64,000 bases of DNA, from positions 2,046,001-2,110,000 of the forward strand of contig NC_064656.1 in NCBI RefSeq assembly GCF_001723175.1. The letters are read 5' to 3'. Position 1 is the stretch's first letter. Every line of letters begins with the position of its first letter. The stretch is from Penicillium oxalicum (lineage: Eukaryota > Ascomycota > Eurotiomycetes > Eurotiales > Aspergillaceae). The position numbers and the translations under genes were made by a program. Of the stretch, positions 11,371 to 22,676 are shown piece by piece. The notes beneath the pieces are model-generated. The model saw only the letters and a list, made by a program, of their open reading frames with translations. It was not told the origin of the DNA and searched no databases.

Positions 11371-12475
11371 TTTTGAATTGTCTTGTTTTTGCCCAGTCTA
11401 GTGTCGTTATGGCCTTGGAGTACTATACTTTTATGGTCCTGTCGGATAGTATCCGTCCGAATGCTTCCCTGACATGCGGGCCCTCGGACCTTTATTGTCC
11501 TACACCATCATCCCTAAGGCTTCTGACTCCTCTCATTCCCCCCCAAGACATCGCTCCTCGATCGATCTATCGCCGATGTTTTGCAGCTCAGAGGATTCGC
11601 TAAGGCCCGTATGTAGGAATTCTGGAACTGCTATCGGATATACTCCAATAGGGGAACCTGCAGAGATCCCTGAAAATTGGTCTCTATGCCAATCTGACTG
11701 TTGAGGGTCACTTGTTCCCCAACGATCAAGTCTCTACCTCGCTAAAATAGAATTCTCGACGCTCTCTGGGACCAGATTTTCTCCGAATTCTTTTTACAAG
11801 TAGGTGCCACTTCAAAATCGGTTCCGACTATGAAGATTGGTCTACATTGATAGCATGTCATCGATGGACGCACTCACTCAATTCCACAACATCTTCCAGG
11901 TGCTTTCTCATCGGTCATCGCCCAAAGATAAGCATTAGGTAAGGCTTATGTTGGCTTTCGACCAAGCAGCCTCATGGTCTCCGTCCTCACCTTCACATGA
12001 CAATTAGGACTAGCAAAGATGGCAGTGCAACATCTTAGGACGACTTTCACGAATGGAAAATCCTCGATAAGAATCATCTGCACGAGTCAGCTTGAAATTC
12101 CTGTGGTGCTGTATGGACATACAAGCTCGACTTGTGAGCGAGAAGCTCAATGTACTGGAAGATACCATGAAAAGGTGGAAAGCGATCTATGCATTGTATG
12201 TAAACCTCAAGTTTTTCGTTCTTCTCCTAATCAGCGTATTGGGTACCTTCACAAGATCTCTCAACAGTCATGTCTTAAACTCATCTCCGAAAAAATTTGG
12301 TACTTAGTTTGTCAAACATGATTAGCCAGTGTGCACCGTGTAAACTGCCTGTTCCAATATATTCCTCCTCGTGCGTCCTGGCTGTTCGGTGCGTCTCAAC
12401 GCTGGAATTCTAGCCTAGTGTCTCTAACTCCAGCCAATCATTACATTCAACTTCATGAGATATTGGAGCGGATGG
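11371..12475. other. Intergenic, left edge of the cluster
   Basis: Between the second 5S copy and the first P450 I see no supported gene. Short frames near 11367-11700 and 12019-12320 have no recognisable domain and no consistent splice signals. They may be remnants of an older gene or repeat. Confidence 0.4.
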
Positions 12476-13985
12476 CTACTTTTTGACGGACCAAACTTCT
12501 GCAAGAATGGTGTCAACATCCTTTTCTGAAGTTTCCCATGCTGTTTCCATCACCCGTTGCTTCTGAGGATCTCGTGGTCGAAACATCGCTTTCAATGATG
12601 ATGGGCCTGATGTTAAACTTTGCACCATGTCCCAGGACTCAATAAACTTTTTCCTGTTATCATCCTGACTGTCGACCTCGAATCCCCACAGCAGACGTGA
12701 GATGAGCACATAGAGAGAGTTGCGACCCATATGTTGACCCAGACATACTCTTCTTCCCCAGCCAAACGAAATTTGTGGGAGCTTCGGATTTTTCAGCCAT
12801 CGCTCGGGCTGGAATTCGCCCGCATTTTCAAAAATGTCTTCGTCATGGTCTATTGCCCAGTGATTGACCAGTATTGTGGTCCCTTTGGGGATCTGATACC
12901 CCAGATATTCGTCGTCCTCACTTGTTGCGTGAGGCACGCCCATCGGAGTTGGTGACTGCCATCTGAGGATTTCATTGATAAACGCACGTAAGTAAGGAAG
13001 ATTCGGAGCATCTTCGAAAGCTGGAAGTCGATCTAGGCCCACAACCTGATCCAGCTCTTCCTGTGCTCGATGTACTGCTTGCGGATAGAGCAGACAGACC
13101 ATGACGAAGACTCCAAGAACAGCTTGAGTGACTTCATTTCCAGAGTGAAGAACACCCGTGACATATGCAAGCTCAGGAGCAGACAGAGGCTGAGCGCTTT
13201 TCAGGCGGAGAGACTCCTTTGTCCAATTCCATGACTTCTGTTGCAGTGCACCCATCATATTGCTCGAGTAGAATCTAACGACCCGCTGATGGAACTCTTC
13301 GCCCATGTCTTTCCATTTAGCCCAGCGTCGAGGAAGATAGTTCAACATAGGAAAAATTTCGACTAATGCACTTCCACTTTCATGGAAAATGCGTACAATC
13401 TGATCCGTCACATGCTCGACTTCCAAGATCTCACGATCCGTTGCAGCGAGTCGCTTTCCGTGGGCGAGGGCGAAGCTTACGCTGTAGGAAAAACGCCGAA
13501 AGTGCGATGCAATATTATCACTGTTCATGATATCGCACAAAAGCTGCTTGCTCTCCCTGTCCTGCAAGTTGCGGTATTTATGTGACATACGCGCATTGAG
13601 ATATGCAGTGTGTATGCCATGATGAGTCTTCCAACGTTCCCCATAAGGCATAAATGCCATGTGGAGCCCTTTCGTCATTTTTTCGTTCATGATCAGCGCC
13701 GGTCGAGAGCTGTAGATTTCACGTCTTTTGTCAAGCAGTTCATGAGCCACGTCATATTTTCCGATGATAATCACAGTCCGCTGTCCTAGCCTGAGACTTA
13801 TGATGGGGCCATATTTCTCGTTGCCACTTCTGGAATACCTTCCAGGGATTTTTTAGTAGAATTTGGTGAAGATTTCCTAGCAAAGGAAGCCGACGTGGAC
13901 CCGGAGGTAGGTTGATTTCTCGTCGGATGTACGATTGAAGGAAAACAACAAACTTTGCAAATATAAATGCATACACAAGAAGCAT
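12476..13985 (-). pseudogene. Cytochrome P450 (OrdA-like microsomal type) with a one-base frameshift
   Basis: This is a membrane-anchored haem monooxygenase, expected to oxidise the cluster's terpene or its ester. From the ATG at 13985 comes an anchor helix (MLLVYAFIFAKFVVFL), then the proline-rich hinge LPPGPRRLPLLGNLHQ. The main part, to the stop at 12476, has the ExxR motif (EILR), a PERW motif (FQPERWL) and the haem loop FGWGRRVCLGQ with its Cys at about 12,740. The I-helix reads SGNEVT in place of the usual AGxDT. The frame breaks between KWQRE and YGPIISLRLGQRT at the three-T run 13814-13816 (AAA in the gene). One base too many there accounts for the break, and no intron can be fitted. 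The gene runs in the same direction as the NRPS, 500 bases downstream of it. The frameshift may be real or a sequence error. Confidence 0.85.
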
Positions 13986-14492
13986 TCTGAGACTCAATAG
14001 ACGTTGGCCAAAACCAGAGGTAACACTATGATTTGAATCCAAAATAGGGATTAGAGCTGGCTTTAAGTCAGACTAGATGGATCACGCAGATTTTTGTTAC
14101 TTACCATGAATTGCATCTAACTATTTACGTCAGAGTTTTGATCCTTGCATATACCGCAGCTCTCAGCTTTGCGGTGTGTAGCTCTGAAAGATTGTGGCGT
14201 TTTTGAATCACGCTGATCATGGCCCCCTTACTAGCATGAGTCTTTTCATAGCATTCGCTCATTATTTTGGTTACATGGGGCAATGAACGGTTGCCCGATA
14301 TTATGAAGAACAACCCGTACACCTCTGTCACAGATCTAAGTCTATATGACTCACAGATTACATTTACACCCAGTCTATCTTATCCTTCAGCCTGGAGCAA
14401 ACAAATCAAACCCCGGTATTATTGATATGATATGTCAAACATGACTAATTCATGGAGACTTTTGGCCGAAAGCAAGCTCTCGCCTTTCTTTG
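13986..14492. other. Spacer between NRPS and P450
   Basis: This is the likely promoter and leader of the P450 and the 3' end of the NRPS transcript. A GTAAGT donor near 14106 and a CTGAC..CCAG acceptor near 14060 on the minus strand could mark a leader intron, but no ATG joins in frame, so I did not extend the P450. Confidence 0.35.
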
Positions 14493-17400
14493 TCAAATTC
14501 TTGAACTTTGGTCTGGGTTGGTCAAGATTTGGTTAATGGTGGTGACCAAACTTCCGAACAAAATGTCCGCAACCTCTTGCTTGATGCGAGACGCGTTGTA
14601 CTTCATGTCAAGCTCCACAGAACCATTTGGCTGGGACTTGGAGGTAAGATAGACATCAACGCCCCTACATTGCCCAAACTGCCGTTCTGCTCTCAACATT
14701 CGCCACTGCCCGATTCGCCTTTCACTTTGTTCTGATTCAATGTTAATATCCAAGTGCTGAATCATGCTTCCGATAATTGCAGTTGGGTCCCACGGAGTGC
14801 AGCGAGTGATGATCTCACTCATGGGTACATTTTCAAATGGAATGCAGTCCAGCATCCAAGTCTGTGTAGCCTTGAGGATATCTTTGTATGTCGCACACAT
14901 CTCCAAATTTATCCGAGTTGGAATCACGTTGAGGCAAGGTCCAACGACATCTGCAGAGCCATCAAAGGCTAAGTTCCTTCCACTGACGAGACTGAAGAAC
15001 ACAGCTTCAGGGTCTCCGCTGAGTCTATGCAGACTCAGAGCCCATGATGCGTACAAGATCACCGCAAATGTGTATTCACCACACAGCAAGGAGGTATCAA
15101 TAGTTTCCCGACACCAGCCATCTGGCTTGTCAGATATGGGAGACCCCGAGCCAATTATTGTAGGTGTTGATCCATCCAGTTTGCCTCTCCAGAAGGACTC
15201 AAAGATATCCCCACTCGACGCCAGTGATGAAAGCCGTGCAAATTCAGAAAATGGTGGCCCAGGATCGGGAAGCCCGCCGTTGTATAGGTCACACAGCTGC
15301 TGCAAGAGAAGCCTCATGGACCACGCATCGAACTGGCTGTGATGAAGTCCAAATGAGAAATGACTCACCCGGTCCTCGGAAACAACAAAACAAAACTCGA
15401 CCATGTTCTCGCCAAGGTAGCTTGGTTTGAAGATTTTCCAATGCGCCTCTGCGCTCGATAGTGCATCAAAGTAGACAATTTGAGGATGAGTTGTATTGTC
15501 AGGAATTCCTGATATCCTCTGTGGGTCTGTAGACACAGAAAATGTTGTCCTCAAGATCTCGTTTCTTTCAACCAGAAGTTTGCATGCCTTCTCAAGCTGC
15601 GCCAAGTTAATTGTCCCATCGGCTTGGTAGATAAGACAGGTGTAATTCCCTTCGGGGAATAAGTGCCCCATTGTCAGACAAAGTGCCTGGAGAGGCGTCG
15701 CTTCGTAAGATTTTATAGCGTTGCAAGCAAAGGATGAATTTTCAAGTAGAGGATTATCAACAACTGTTGAACTCGGCGCCGTGTATGAAACTTTTTCATC
15801 ATTCACGAGTGACACCTGGGTGACTACCATATCTCGCAGTATCGGATGGCGAAGGACTGTTTGCACATTCAAGTGTAGCCCAGCTCGACGCGCAGCGCCT
15901 ACCAGCTCCATGGCTCTGATAGAATTACCACCGAGATGCAGGAAGTTGTCGATAGTCTTGATGCGCGTGTCGTCCCGACCAAGGACAGTTCCCCATAGCT
16001 TTCGCATAATTATCTCATGCTTTGTGGGCTGCGGATGATTATCTCCGAGCTCAGCAGAGCGGGACAAGTACTGATCACAATCCGTGGTCTCCAGGAGTCT
16101 CAACAGGCATGCAACATCAATCTTTCCGGTGGTCTGCCGAGGAAGAGTGGTTACTGGAATAACGAATTTCGGCATCATGGACAGGGCCAGATTTTCGTAT
16201 AGCCTTTCCCAGATCGAAACAAGATGAGCTTTCACGTCGAGATTTACGTCGACAAGCTCACAGAATTGGTGTTTCCGAATAGACAAGAGGACCACAAACG
16301 CCACCAGATATGTAGAGCTTTGGATTTCAGTGACCAGAGCAACACAGTCCTTGATTGCTCCGCAGTCATGGAGCACGGTTTGAATGGCTCCAAGCTCGAG
16401 CCACTGCCCGTGATACTTGACTTGTTGATTCGTTCGGCCGATATATTGCAGCTGACCATCGGGAAGATAACGAACTAAATCGCCAGTCCGGTAAACCTTC
16501 TGGCCACTATCTGCAAATGGCAGCTTCGACAAGGGAGATTTGAAAGCTCCTTCAGTGTTCTTTGCCGCGTCAAGATAGCCACGGGAAACAGTTGGACCCT
16601 CGATCAATAATTCGCCAACGCATCCAATAGCGAGTAGAAGAGAGGGATCTTGTGGGTTGACAATCCAAGTTCGACAGGCGACGGGTCGACCGATGTTATT
16701 CCCAAATGGGGCGTCAGTCACTTGTAAATTGATGACAGAGGCGATGCAAGTCTCGGTCGGACCATATGCATTAATCAGGGTCCGATTCTTCCAGGACTTG
16801 ACCAGGTGAGAGGGCAACTCCTCTCCTCCTATGATGATTTTCTTGACGCTCGGAATGTCTTCCGGATGCAAAGTCTTCAAAACACTGGGCACAAAGACGG
16901 CAGTGTTGACGTCCATCCGGGAAACCGCCTGGCCAATGTCATTCATTCTTTCGTCCTCCGAGGGAATGCAGACACAGCCACCATAGAGAAGAGTTCCGAA
17001 TATCTCCAAGATAGAGGGATCGAACGTATACGACGTATACTGAAACATCCTGGTACCAGTATTCAGATGAATTTTCTGCCCCAGATGAACAAGAGCCGTT
17101 GTTATGTTTTGATGTTCAACCACCACTCCCTTTGGGGTACCAGTACTGCCGGATGTGAACAAAACATAGGCCGGCTGTGTATGAGAGGTTTCCAGGTCTA
17201 GAGGACGCATGATATTGTCGTCCATTGCAAATAGGGCTTGTCTAGTGACCGTATACGTCCGCCTCGAACGATCAAAAATTGCACTGCAGCTTGGCGAGAC
17301 CAGAACCAAGGAAGACGCCGTCATGTCTAACACTTGATCAATTTGGTTCTTTGGAAGTCGGTGGTCAATCGGGATAAAGCCTTTGTTTGCTTTCAGAATT

Positions 17401-17669
17401 GCGATTGCAGCGACTACCATCTCGATGGATTTTTCAAAGCAGATCGGTATGTATGGTTGCTGCAGTTTTTGCTCAAGGAGCCGCATTGCCAGTCCATTGG
17501 CCATATTATTCAGCTCACGATAACTTATTTTTGTATTCAGAAACTGGAGAGCAGGATTCTCTGGCAATTCTTCAGCTGTAGCTTCAAAGGCAGAGTGAAG
17601 GCTGTATTTGACTGGCTCCGGCATCTCCGCGTTCCACTTCTTGATTTGAGTCAAATCCTCTTTAATAAG
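14493..17669 (-). pseudogene. NRPS, 3' part: adenylation-thiolation-condensation domains
   Basis: This is the main part of a one-module nonribosomal peptide synthetase, cut off from its 5' end by the transposon stack at 17670. The open frame enters from the LTR edge and runs 1053 codons from the LTQIKKWN linker to TGA at 14493 without a break. Adenylation motifs: TSGSTGTPKG (about 17130-17160), the FDPSILEIF pocket segment, INAYGPTE, and LPRQTTGKID with the catalytic Lys (about 16120). The thiolation domain has LGGNSI with the Ser for the phosphopantetheine arm (about 15925). The final condensation domain has HHSQFDAWS (about 15316-15342), including the second catalytic His, as in fungal terminal C domains. 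It should activate one amino acid and pass it to an acceptor nucleophile. My reading of the pocket code is D-P-L-F-I-G-A-I-A-K; I do not assign a substrate. As it stands the fragment lacks its promoter and start. Confidence 0.9.
17665..17669. repeat. Target-site duplication of element A, left copy
   Basis: ATAAG directly before the left LTR, repeated at 54570-54574 directly after the right LTR. This 5-bp duplication marks the integration into the NRPS. Confidence 0.85.
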
Positions 17670-17848
17670 TGAGAGAGTTTGCCCTCTCCAGATGTTTGCT
17701 AGGCCTAGCAGCGGTCATGTGTCTTGAGGGTTTTTCCCCCATCGCGGGTTTTCCCTCTCTCTCTCTTCTTCCTTCTCCCTAGACTTCCCAATCCTAGTTA
17801 TCTCGCCTCCAGATTGCTTCCTTGCCTTATAGACCTATAGGTCTATTA
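17670..17848. repeat. Left LTR of element A
   Basis: Starts TGAGAGAGTTTGCCCTCTCC, includes a CT-repeat, and ends GACCTATAGGTCTATTA. It differs from the right LTR by six substitutions, all of RIP type, and by two bases missing near the start. Confidence 0.9.
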
Positions 17849-19141
17849 GGTTATAAGCCTAATCGCAATAGTAAGGCCTAAATTTGTGAAAACTATAAGT
17901 TCTTAAATTTTTCAATCACTAAATCTATTAAATTCGGCTGTGGAAGCTATAATCACTAAATCACTAAATTCAAATTCGAATTATTAAATCTAATATAAAT
18001 TCAACAAACTTAACTAGGCTATAGAAGCCAGAAATTTACTAAATATAACACAATTAACTAGGCTATAGAAGCTAAATCTAATATTAATAAAAGAAAGACG
18101 CGTCTGTTAATATTTATTAGGACTACTATAATATTAATATCTCTTATTTCAAACCCTACTATAACACAATAATACTATATATCCCCACAAACCTCCCTTC
18201 TTACTAAATTCTATCCCTAAATCCTATCTAAATTACCTAAATTATTAAATTTACCTAAACCTTAATTATATTCCTAGATACTAACTATAGCTAAAGAAGA
18301 TCTCGGCTAAGTAGCTAGGGTTAAAGAATTCCCTATATCTCGTAAGGACTATAGCAAATTCTTTACCCTAAAATCCCGAGGCTAGCTAGTGAACTAACTT
18401 ACTAGCGCCCCTAAAGAATTCACCCTTAACCTACTTAAAATATTAGAAAGAATAGAAGACTTCGAGGACTAGTTCAGAGATATATACTAAATCCTTAAAA
18501 AGAAAGGACTCTATCGCCTCGTTAACCTAAAATATAATAGGCCTAAAGTAATATCTAATAAAGTAGAAACTTAGGTCGAACACTCCTATACTATATAGAT
18601 ATAGCTCTAATAATCTATCTCGAAGGATATCGATATAATAGTCAAAGCTATAAGATTCCGATACGAATTCGCTAATAAATATATTATTAGCTTGAAAAAG
18701 GCCCTCTATACTACTAGCTTTATTCCTAGCAAAAAGAAGGTAACTAGGGTTCTACGAACCTACCGAGCTAACTACCTATTAGTAGACGATTTTATATATA
18801 AATTTCGTAGTACCTATACTAAAGTAACGGAAGAAGTCTAACTTACCCTAGGTATAATCGTTTCCCTACTTCTTAATAAATTATAAAGTAATATCCTAAC
18901 CTTTATAGCTACTAGACTAGCAGACTATTTAAATAGATACGAAAATATCGTAAAGATTACCGCCCTAGACCTTTTCTGAACCTTTACTAAGGTAATTTAT
19001 AAGCTTAAAATCACTAGTTACTAATTCTTAACCCTTATAGTTACTAAGCCCCTACGCTCTCTACCGATCTTACTATTATTTTTACTATTATCCTTATCCT
19101 TATTCTTATTAATTAAGTATAAATACCTACTATTTAAATAT
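17849..19141 (+). pseudogene. Element A internal region, left half
   Basis: This is AT-rich sequence with many TAG and TAA triplets. Broken gag-like reading on the plus strand can be followed in pieces, for example KDYSKFFTLKSRG near 18340 and VTRVLRTYRANYLLVDDF near 18740. No zinc knuckle, protease or polymerase motif is seen. The sequence just after the LTR (from 17849) would hold the primer-binding site, but RIP makes the tRNA unreadable. It is interrupted at 19142 by element B and continues at 53299. Confidence 0.5.
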
Positions 19142-19489
19142 TGTAGTGGGGGATTCGGTTGCATGTACTTAAAGGCGGATATTTAGTAGTAGGAGATGCC
19201 TGAGAGCCTTACCGCCGAGGAAGGTTATCTAGGACCTAGCTTGCGGGATCCGGCATTATTATCATACTTGAACAACAGTTTGGACGGAGGATTTAGGACA
19301 GTCTTCACAGTCAGATTCCTTATACTTGAAATATTATACTCTTTTTGATTCCTGCCTTTGGTACCTGATATCGGATCTCACGATTACTTTGGAGGATTCT
19401 AGGACTTGCGTGCTTGTGGGTTTGGTTTGGTTCCTCTATAACTCGACCTGTCTGGTGAGATCAGACTGCCGTGAGCATTCCCCTCTTTA
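19142..19489 (+). repeat. LTR B1 (outer left)
   Basis: 348 bp, from TGTAGTGGGGGATTCGG to CCCCTCTTTA. It is the same length as LTR B4 and differs from it only by transitions of RIP type where I compared them. TTGGTGACCGACGCAGGGGC follows as primer-binding site. Confidence 0.9.
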
Positions 19490-19572
19490 TTGGTGACCGA
19501 CGCAGGGGCTTTGCAATAAAGGTGGCTGAGATAGAGGACCATACTATTCCTATGATACGATTGTGAAAGGAT

Positions 19573-19656
19573 CCGCTGCTGAGATTGCTGCTAAGATTGC
19601 TGCTGAGATTGCTACTAAGATTGCTGCTGAGATTGCTGCTGAGATTGCTGCTGAGA
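19573..19656 (+). repeat. Minisatellite of 12-bp units (GATTGCTGCTGA)
   Basis: About seven imperfect units, coding for AAEI repeats in one frame. The same array occurs near 41485-41610 with about ten units and near 42990-43100 in a degraded form, so its length differs among the copies. Confidence 0.8.
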
Positions 19657-22518
19657 CTGCTAAGACTAAGATGACTAGAACGACTACTGCGACCGCTGCG
19701 ACCGCTACTGTTACGACTACCGCTATGATTGAGAAATTCTGCACTTTTCTGCAGAAAAAGTAGGTAACGCGTTTGACCCTGACGAAAAATTGAGAGAAAT
19801 TGAGACTATTGTTCGAAACTGATACCTTATATTATAGCTAAATACGCGACTTTTGGCTATATATAGGGGGCTACTCCTACCGAGGGTCTTACGGCTATAC
19901 TATGCCTTTGTTCGACCGGTATACCTAGCTTGTTCGCGGATTGTTAGCCGATCGATACTAAGAGGATCGAGATATATTAATTTGATTGCTAAAAATGTCT
20001 CCGGACTAATTATATTAATAGATAAACTTAGTCTATCCGAACTTTATATAGAGTTAGTTTATCGCTTTGGAAAGGTTTCTATAGGTGGCTAATATAACGA
20101 TCTTACTAGAAGAGAATGCTGTACTAAAACGGTAGTTACAAAATTCTTCTGTAGAAGAAAACACGAGAAAAACGTATACTAAACGGATGACGAAAAGCGA
20201 TGAAAAAGAAAGGAACGGCTATAAGAAGAGAGTAAAAAACAGAAGAAAAATCGAAAAGAATCAGGAATAGCGCTACTATCTGGACTAGCTGCTAATTTTA
20301 CGACTTCGTTAAATTTGAAGAGTTAATTACCTTGCGAATCTTGCTATGTCCCTCTGGATACTGTTATACCTAAAAAACCCTAAAAATATCCGGACTAGAC
20401 AGAGCCTACGAAGCTAAAGTAATTATCGCAATCTGAACAAAAACTAAAAACTATAGAATATTTTAGATATACCTATAAATATAACCTCTTTCGATGCCTA
20501 TCGTGATCCTAGTAATCGAGCCCCTTCTGAGTCTGCTGAAGGATCGCCTAAAGGGTTTAGCGAGAGAGTACCGCTACCGCCGCCGCTACCGCCGAGACTA
20601 GCTCCTTCGCTAATACTAACGCAAGTTTATACGCCTAATTCAGAGATACAAACTTTGCGATATATAGTTAGGACTATGCCTGAGCTAGGGACCCCTAGTA
20701 CGCCACGATTCGAAGGCAGAAATATATTAGAATTCTTAGATAGTTTTGAACGTATATATAAGCGCTATAATATAAGAAATAACGCGCGAATTTTGGAGAT
20801 CCTTCTAGATTACTACGGTTAGCTATAGCGTGTATAGGTTAAGGCGAATCTAACTAGTAAGCGAAGAACAAGGAAGAGTTTTTCTAGGACTTCAAAGATT
20901 AGTATCGCGATACGGATAGCCTATAGGCTACCTATACCCGTACCTGGCTACAGAGTTTCTATAGGAATCGTATCGAATAGGACGACTTTTACGTGTACTT
21001 AACTACCTTTTCGTCTGTTTCCTCGTATCTGGTAAAGAGAGGAGATATTAGCGATTTAGAACGATATACTTGGTTTATCGAAGGACTGCCCGAAAAGTTA
21101 AGATCGAAATTAATTAAGAAGGAGAAAATTAATATTAACTACCCTTCTAGGAGTAAAAGACGGATCTCTTTCGATTAGATCGAAAAAGCTACTAGGGATC
21201 TAAATTAGGACTAGAAGGATTACGATCTCGCGATAGGCTACGTAGTGCCCGAGAAAGGAATCTAGGTCTACGCGGATTCTGGAGAAAAATCGTACGAGGG
21301 ACGGAAAATAACAGATACTCCGAAAAATAGAGGTTCTGCGATTAAGAATACGAGCTCTCTGAGAGGACAGGATTTGGAAAGTTTGATAAAAGCTTTCAAC
21401 GGTCTATCGGTAAATATACTAAAGGTTATTAAAGACTAGCGGAAGGCTACCGATAAACAGAGAGTCTTGTTTAGTATCTGATCGCGAAAAATAACAACCA
21501 AAATAACCCTGCTTATATGCCTACAAGACAGATATCTGATAGTTACTACTAGTGTAGGAATAAAGGTTATCGGGTGACTGGTTATCCTGTCTATCTGAGT
21601 ATGCAAAATAAAGGACTATACTACCGGAATAAACTAAATCGGGTAGTACTCGGAAGGGTTAGTAAGAATAGACCGGAGGCGCGCAAGAGAGGTAACTAAT
21701 TTTAGAAGGATATGGTTCCGGACTAGTACTAGCAGTAGAAGAGTTAACGCGTAAGCGTTAACGCTATCTCTACTATTACTACGCCTTAATTATATTTAGG
21801 GGTCTATTCTTACTGTACTCCGCAAATTTATACTACTTAGTAGATTTAGTAGGGATTTCCCTTAGAAAAGACGCTGATTTCGAAGGATTAGAAGGGAGCG
21901 AAGACGAAATATATAAGGGAGAAGTCTTCGCTATTGATAGATAACTAGCTAGTCGTAAGCGCTCTAACTAGTCTAGAAATTATACGAAAGTGCGTAGCAT
22001 ACGTCCGAGCAGATACCGTCTAGCGACTGTTGATGAAGACGATATAATAGCGGATATAGTACTAGCCCCTTTACGAATTTCTTCTGTAGAAGAAATTTAT
22101 GGGCGGGAACGGGATCGCTAACTAAACGGTTAGCCGCGAGATTCTTCTGCAGAAGAAATCCAAGACTAGGGTAGTCAGACCTAGAGAGCTAGTCAAGACG
22201 TAAGATTTTCGACGCCTACTTACCCGTCTGGACCGGGAAATTCGTCGACTATCCAAAAGCGCCTGAAACCTTCCGCGGATACTACTACCTAACGTAATAA
22301 AGAAATTGCTAGAAAATTGCTAGCTGTTCCTGTACTGCCTACGATTATACTAGGTAATCTGATATTTATGTCACCGTAACTGCGTAGCCAAGTCAGAAAT
22401 ATTGCGAATTCCTTCGAACCTTCGGTGCCTATGATTGCTACGGATGCTACGAATGCTACTGCGCCCGTACACTTCGCTACTGCTTAGCGAGTTACAAAGT
22501 GGATAAAGTAACCGCGCG

Positions 22519-22522
22519 GGTA
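22519..22522. repeat. Target-site duplication GGTA of element C, left copy
   Basis: GGTA here and at 34074-34077. The uninterrupted site is seen in B copy 3 near 45933-45936. Confidence 0.75.
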
Positions 22523-22676
22523 TGAGATCCCGGAAGGGTGGTCACGTGAGTCATGACTCACGTGAGTACCCCTGTTCGGCCCCGTATAGCCCCGTGACTG
22601 TCCTTACAGACCCGATATTTAAGAGATACTGTAGATATACTCCAAAAATCAACCTTTCTTTACTCTTCGAATCATA
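22523..22676 (+). repeat. LTR C1
   Basis: 154 bp. It carries a perfect 24-bp palindrome at about 22542-22565 whose left half is TCACGTGAGTCA, containing CACGTG and TGAGTCA. Confidence 0.9.

Larger units (their letters stand above)
19490..22522 (+). pseudogene. Element B copy 1: leader and gag
   Basis: This is the 5' part of the internal region, on the plus strand. After the primer-binding site and a 12-bp minisatellite, a gag-type reading can be followed in pieces: TPSTPRFEGRNILEFLDSFE near 20700, and LERYTWFIEGLPEKLRSKLI near 21060. A zinc knuckle of the C-x2-C-x4-H-x4-C kind near 21548-21595 has its Cys and His codons changed to Tyr. Element C breaks in at 22523 and the reading resumes at 34078. 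No frame is intact, so no protein is expected. Confidence 0.65.

Noticed and set aside
14106..14331. Extra 5' exon of the first P450 or a small gene before it
   Set aside because: A plausible leader intron exists, but no ATG joins in frame, and the small frame at 14125-14331 has no homology. The ATG at 13985 starts a normal anchor helix.
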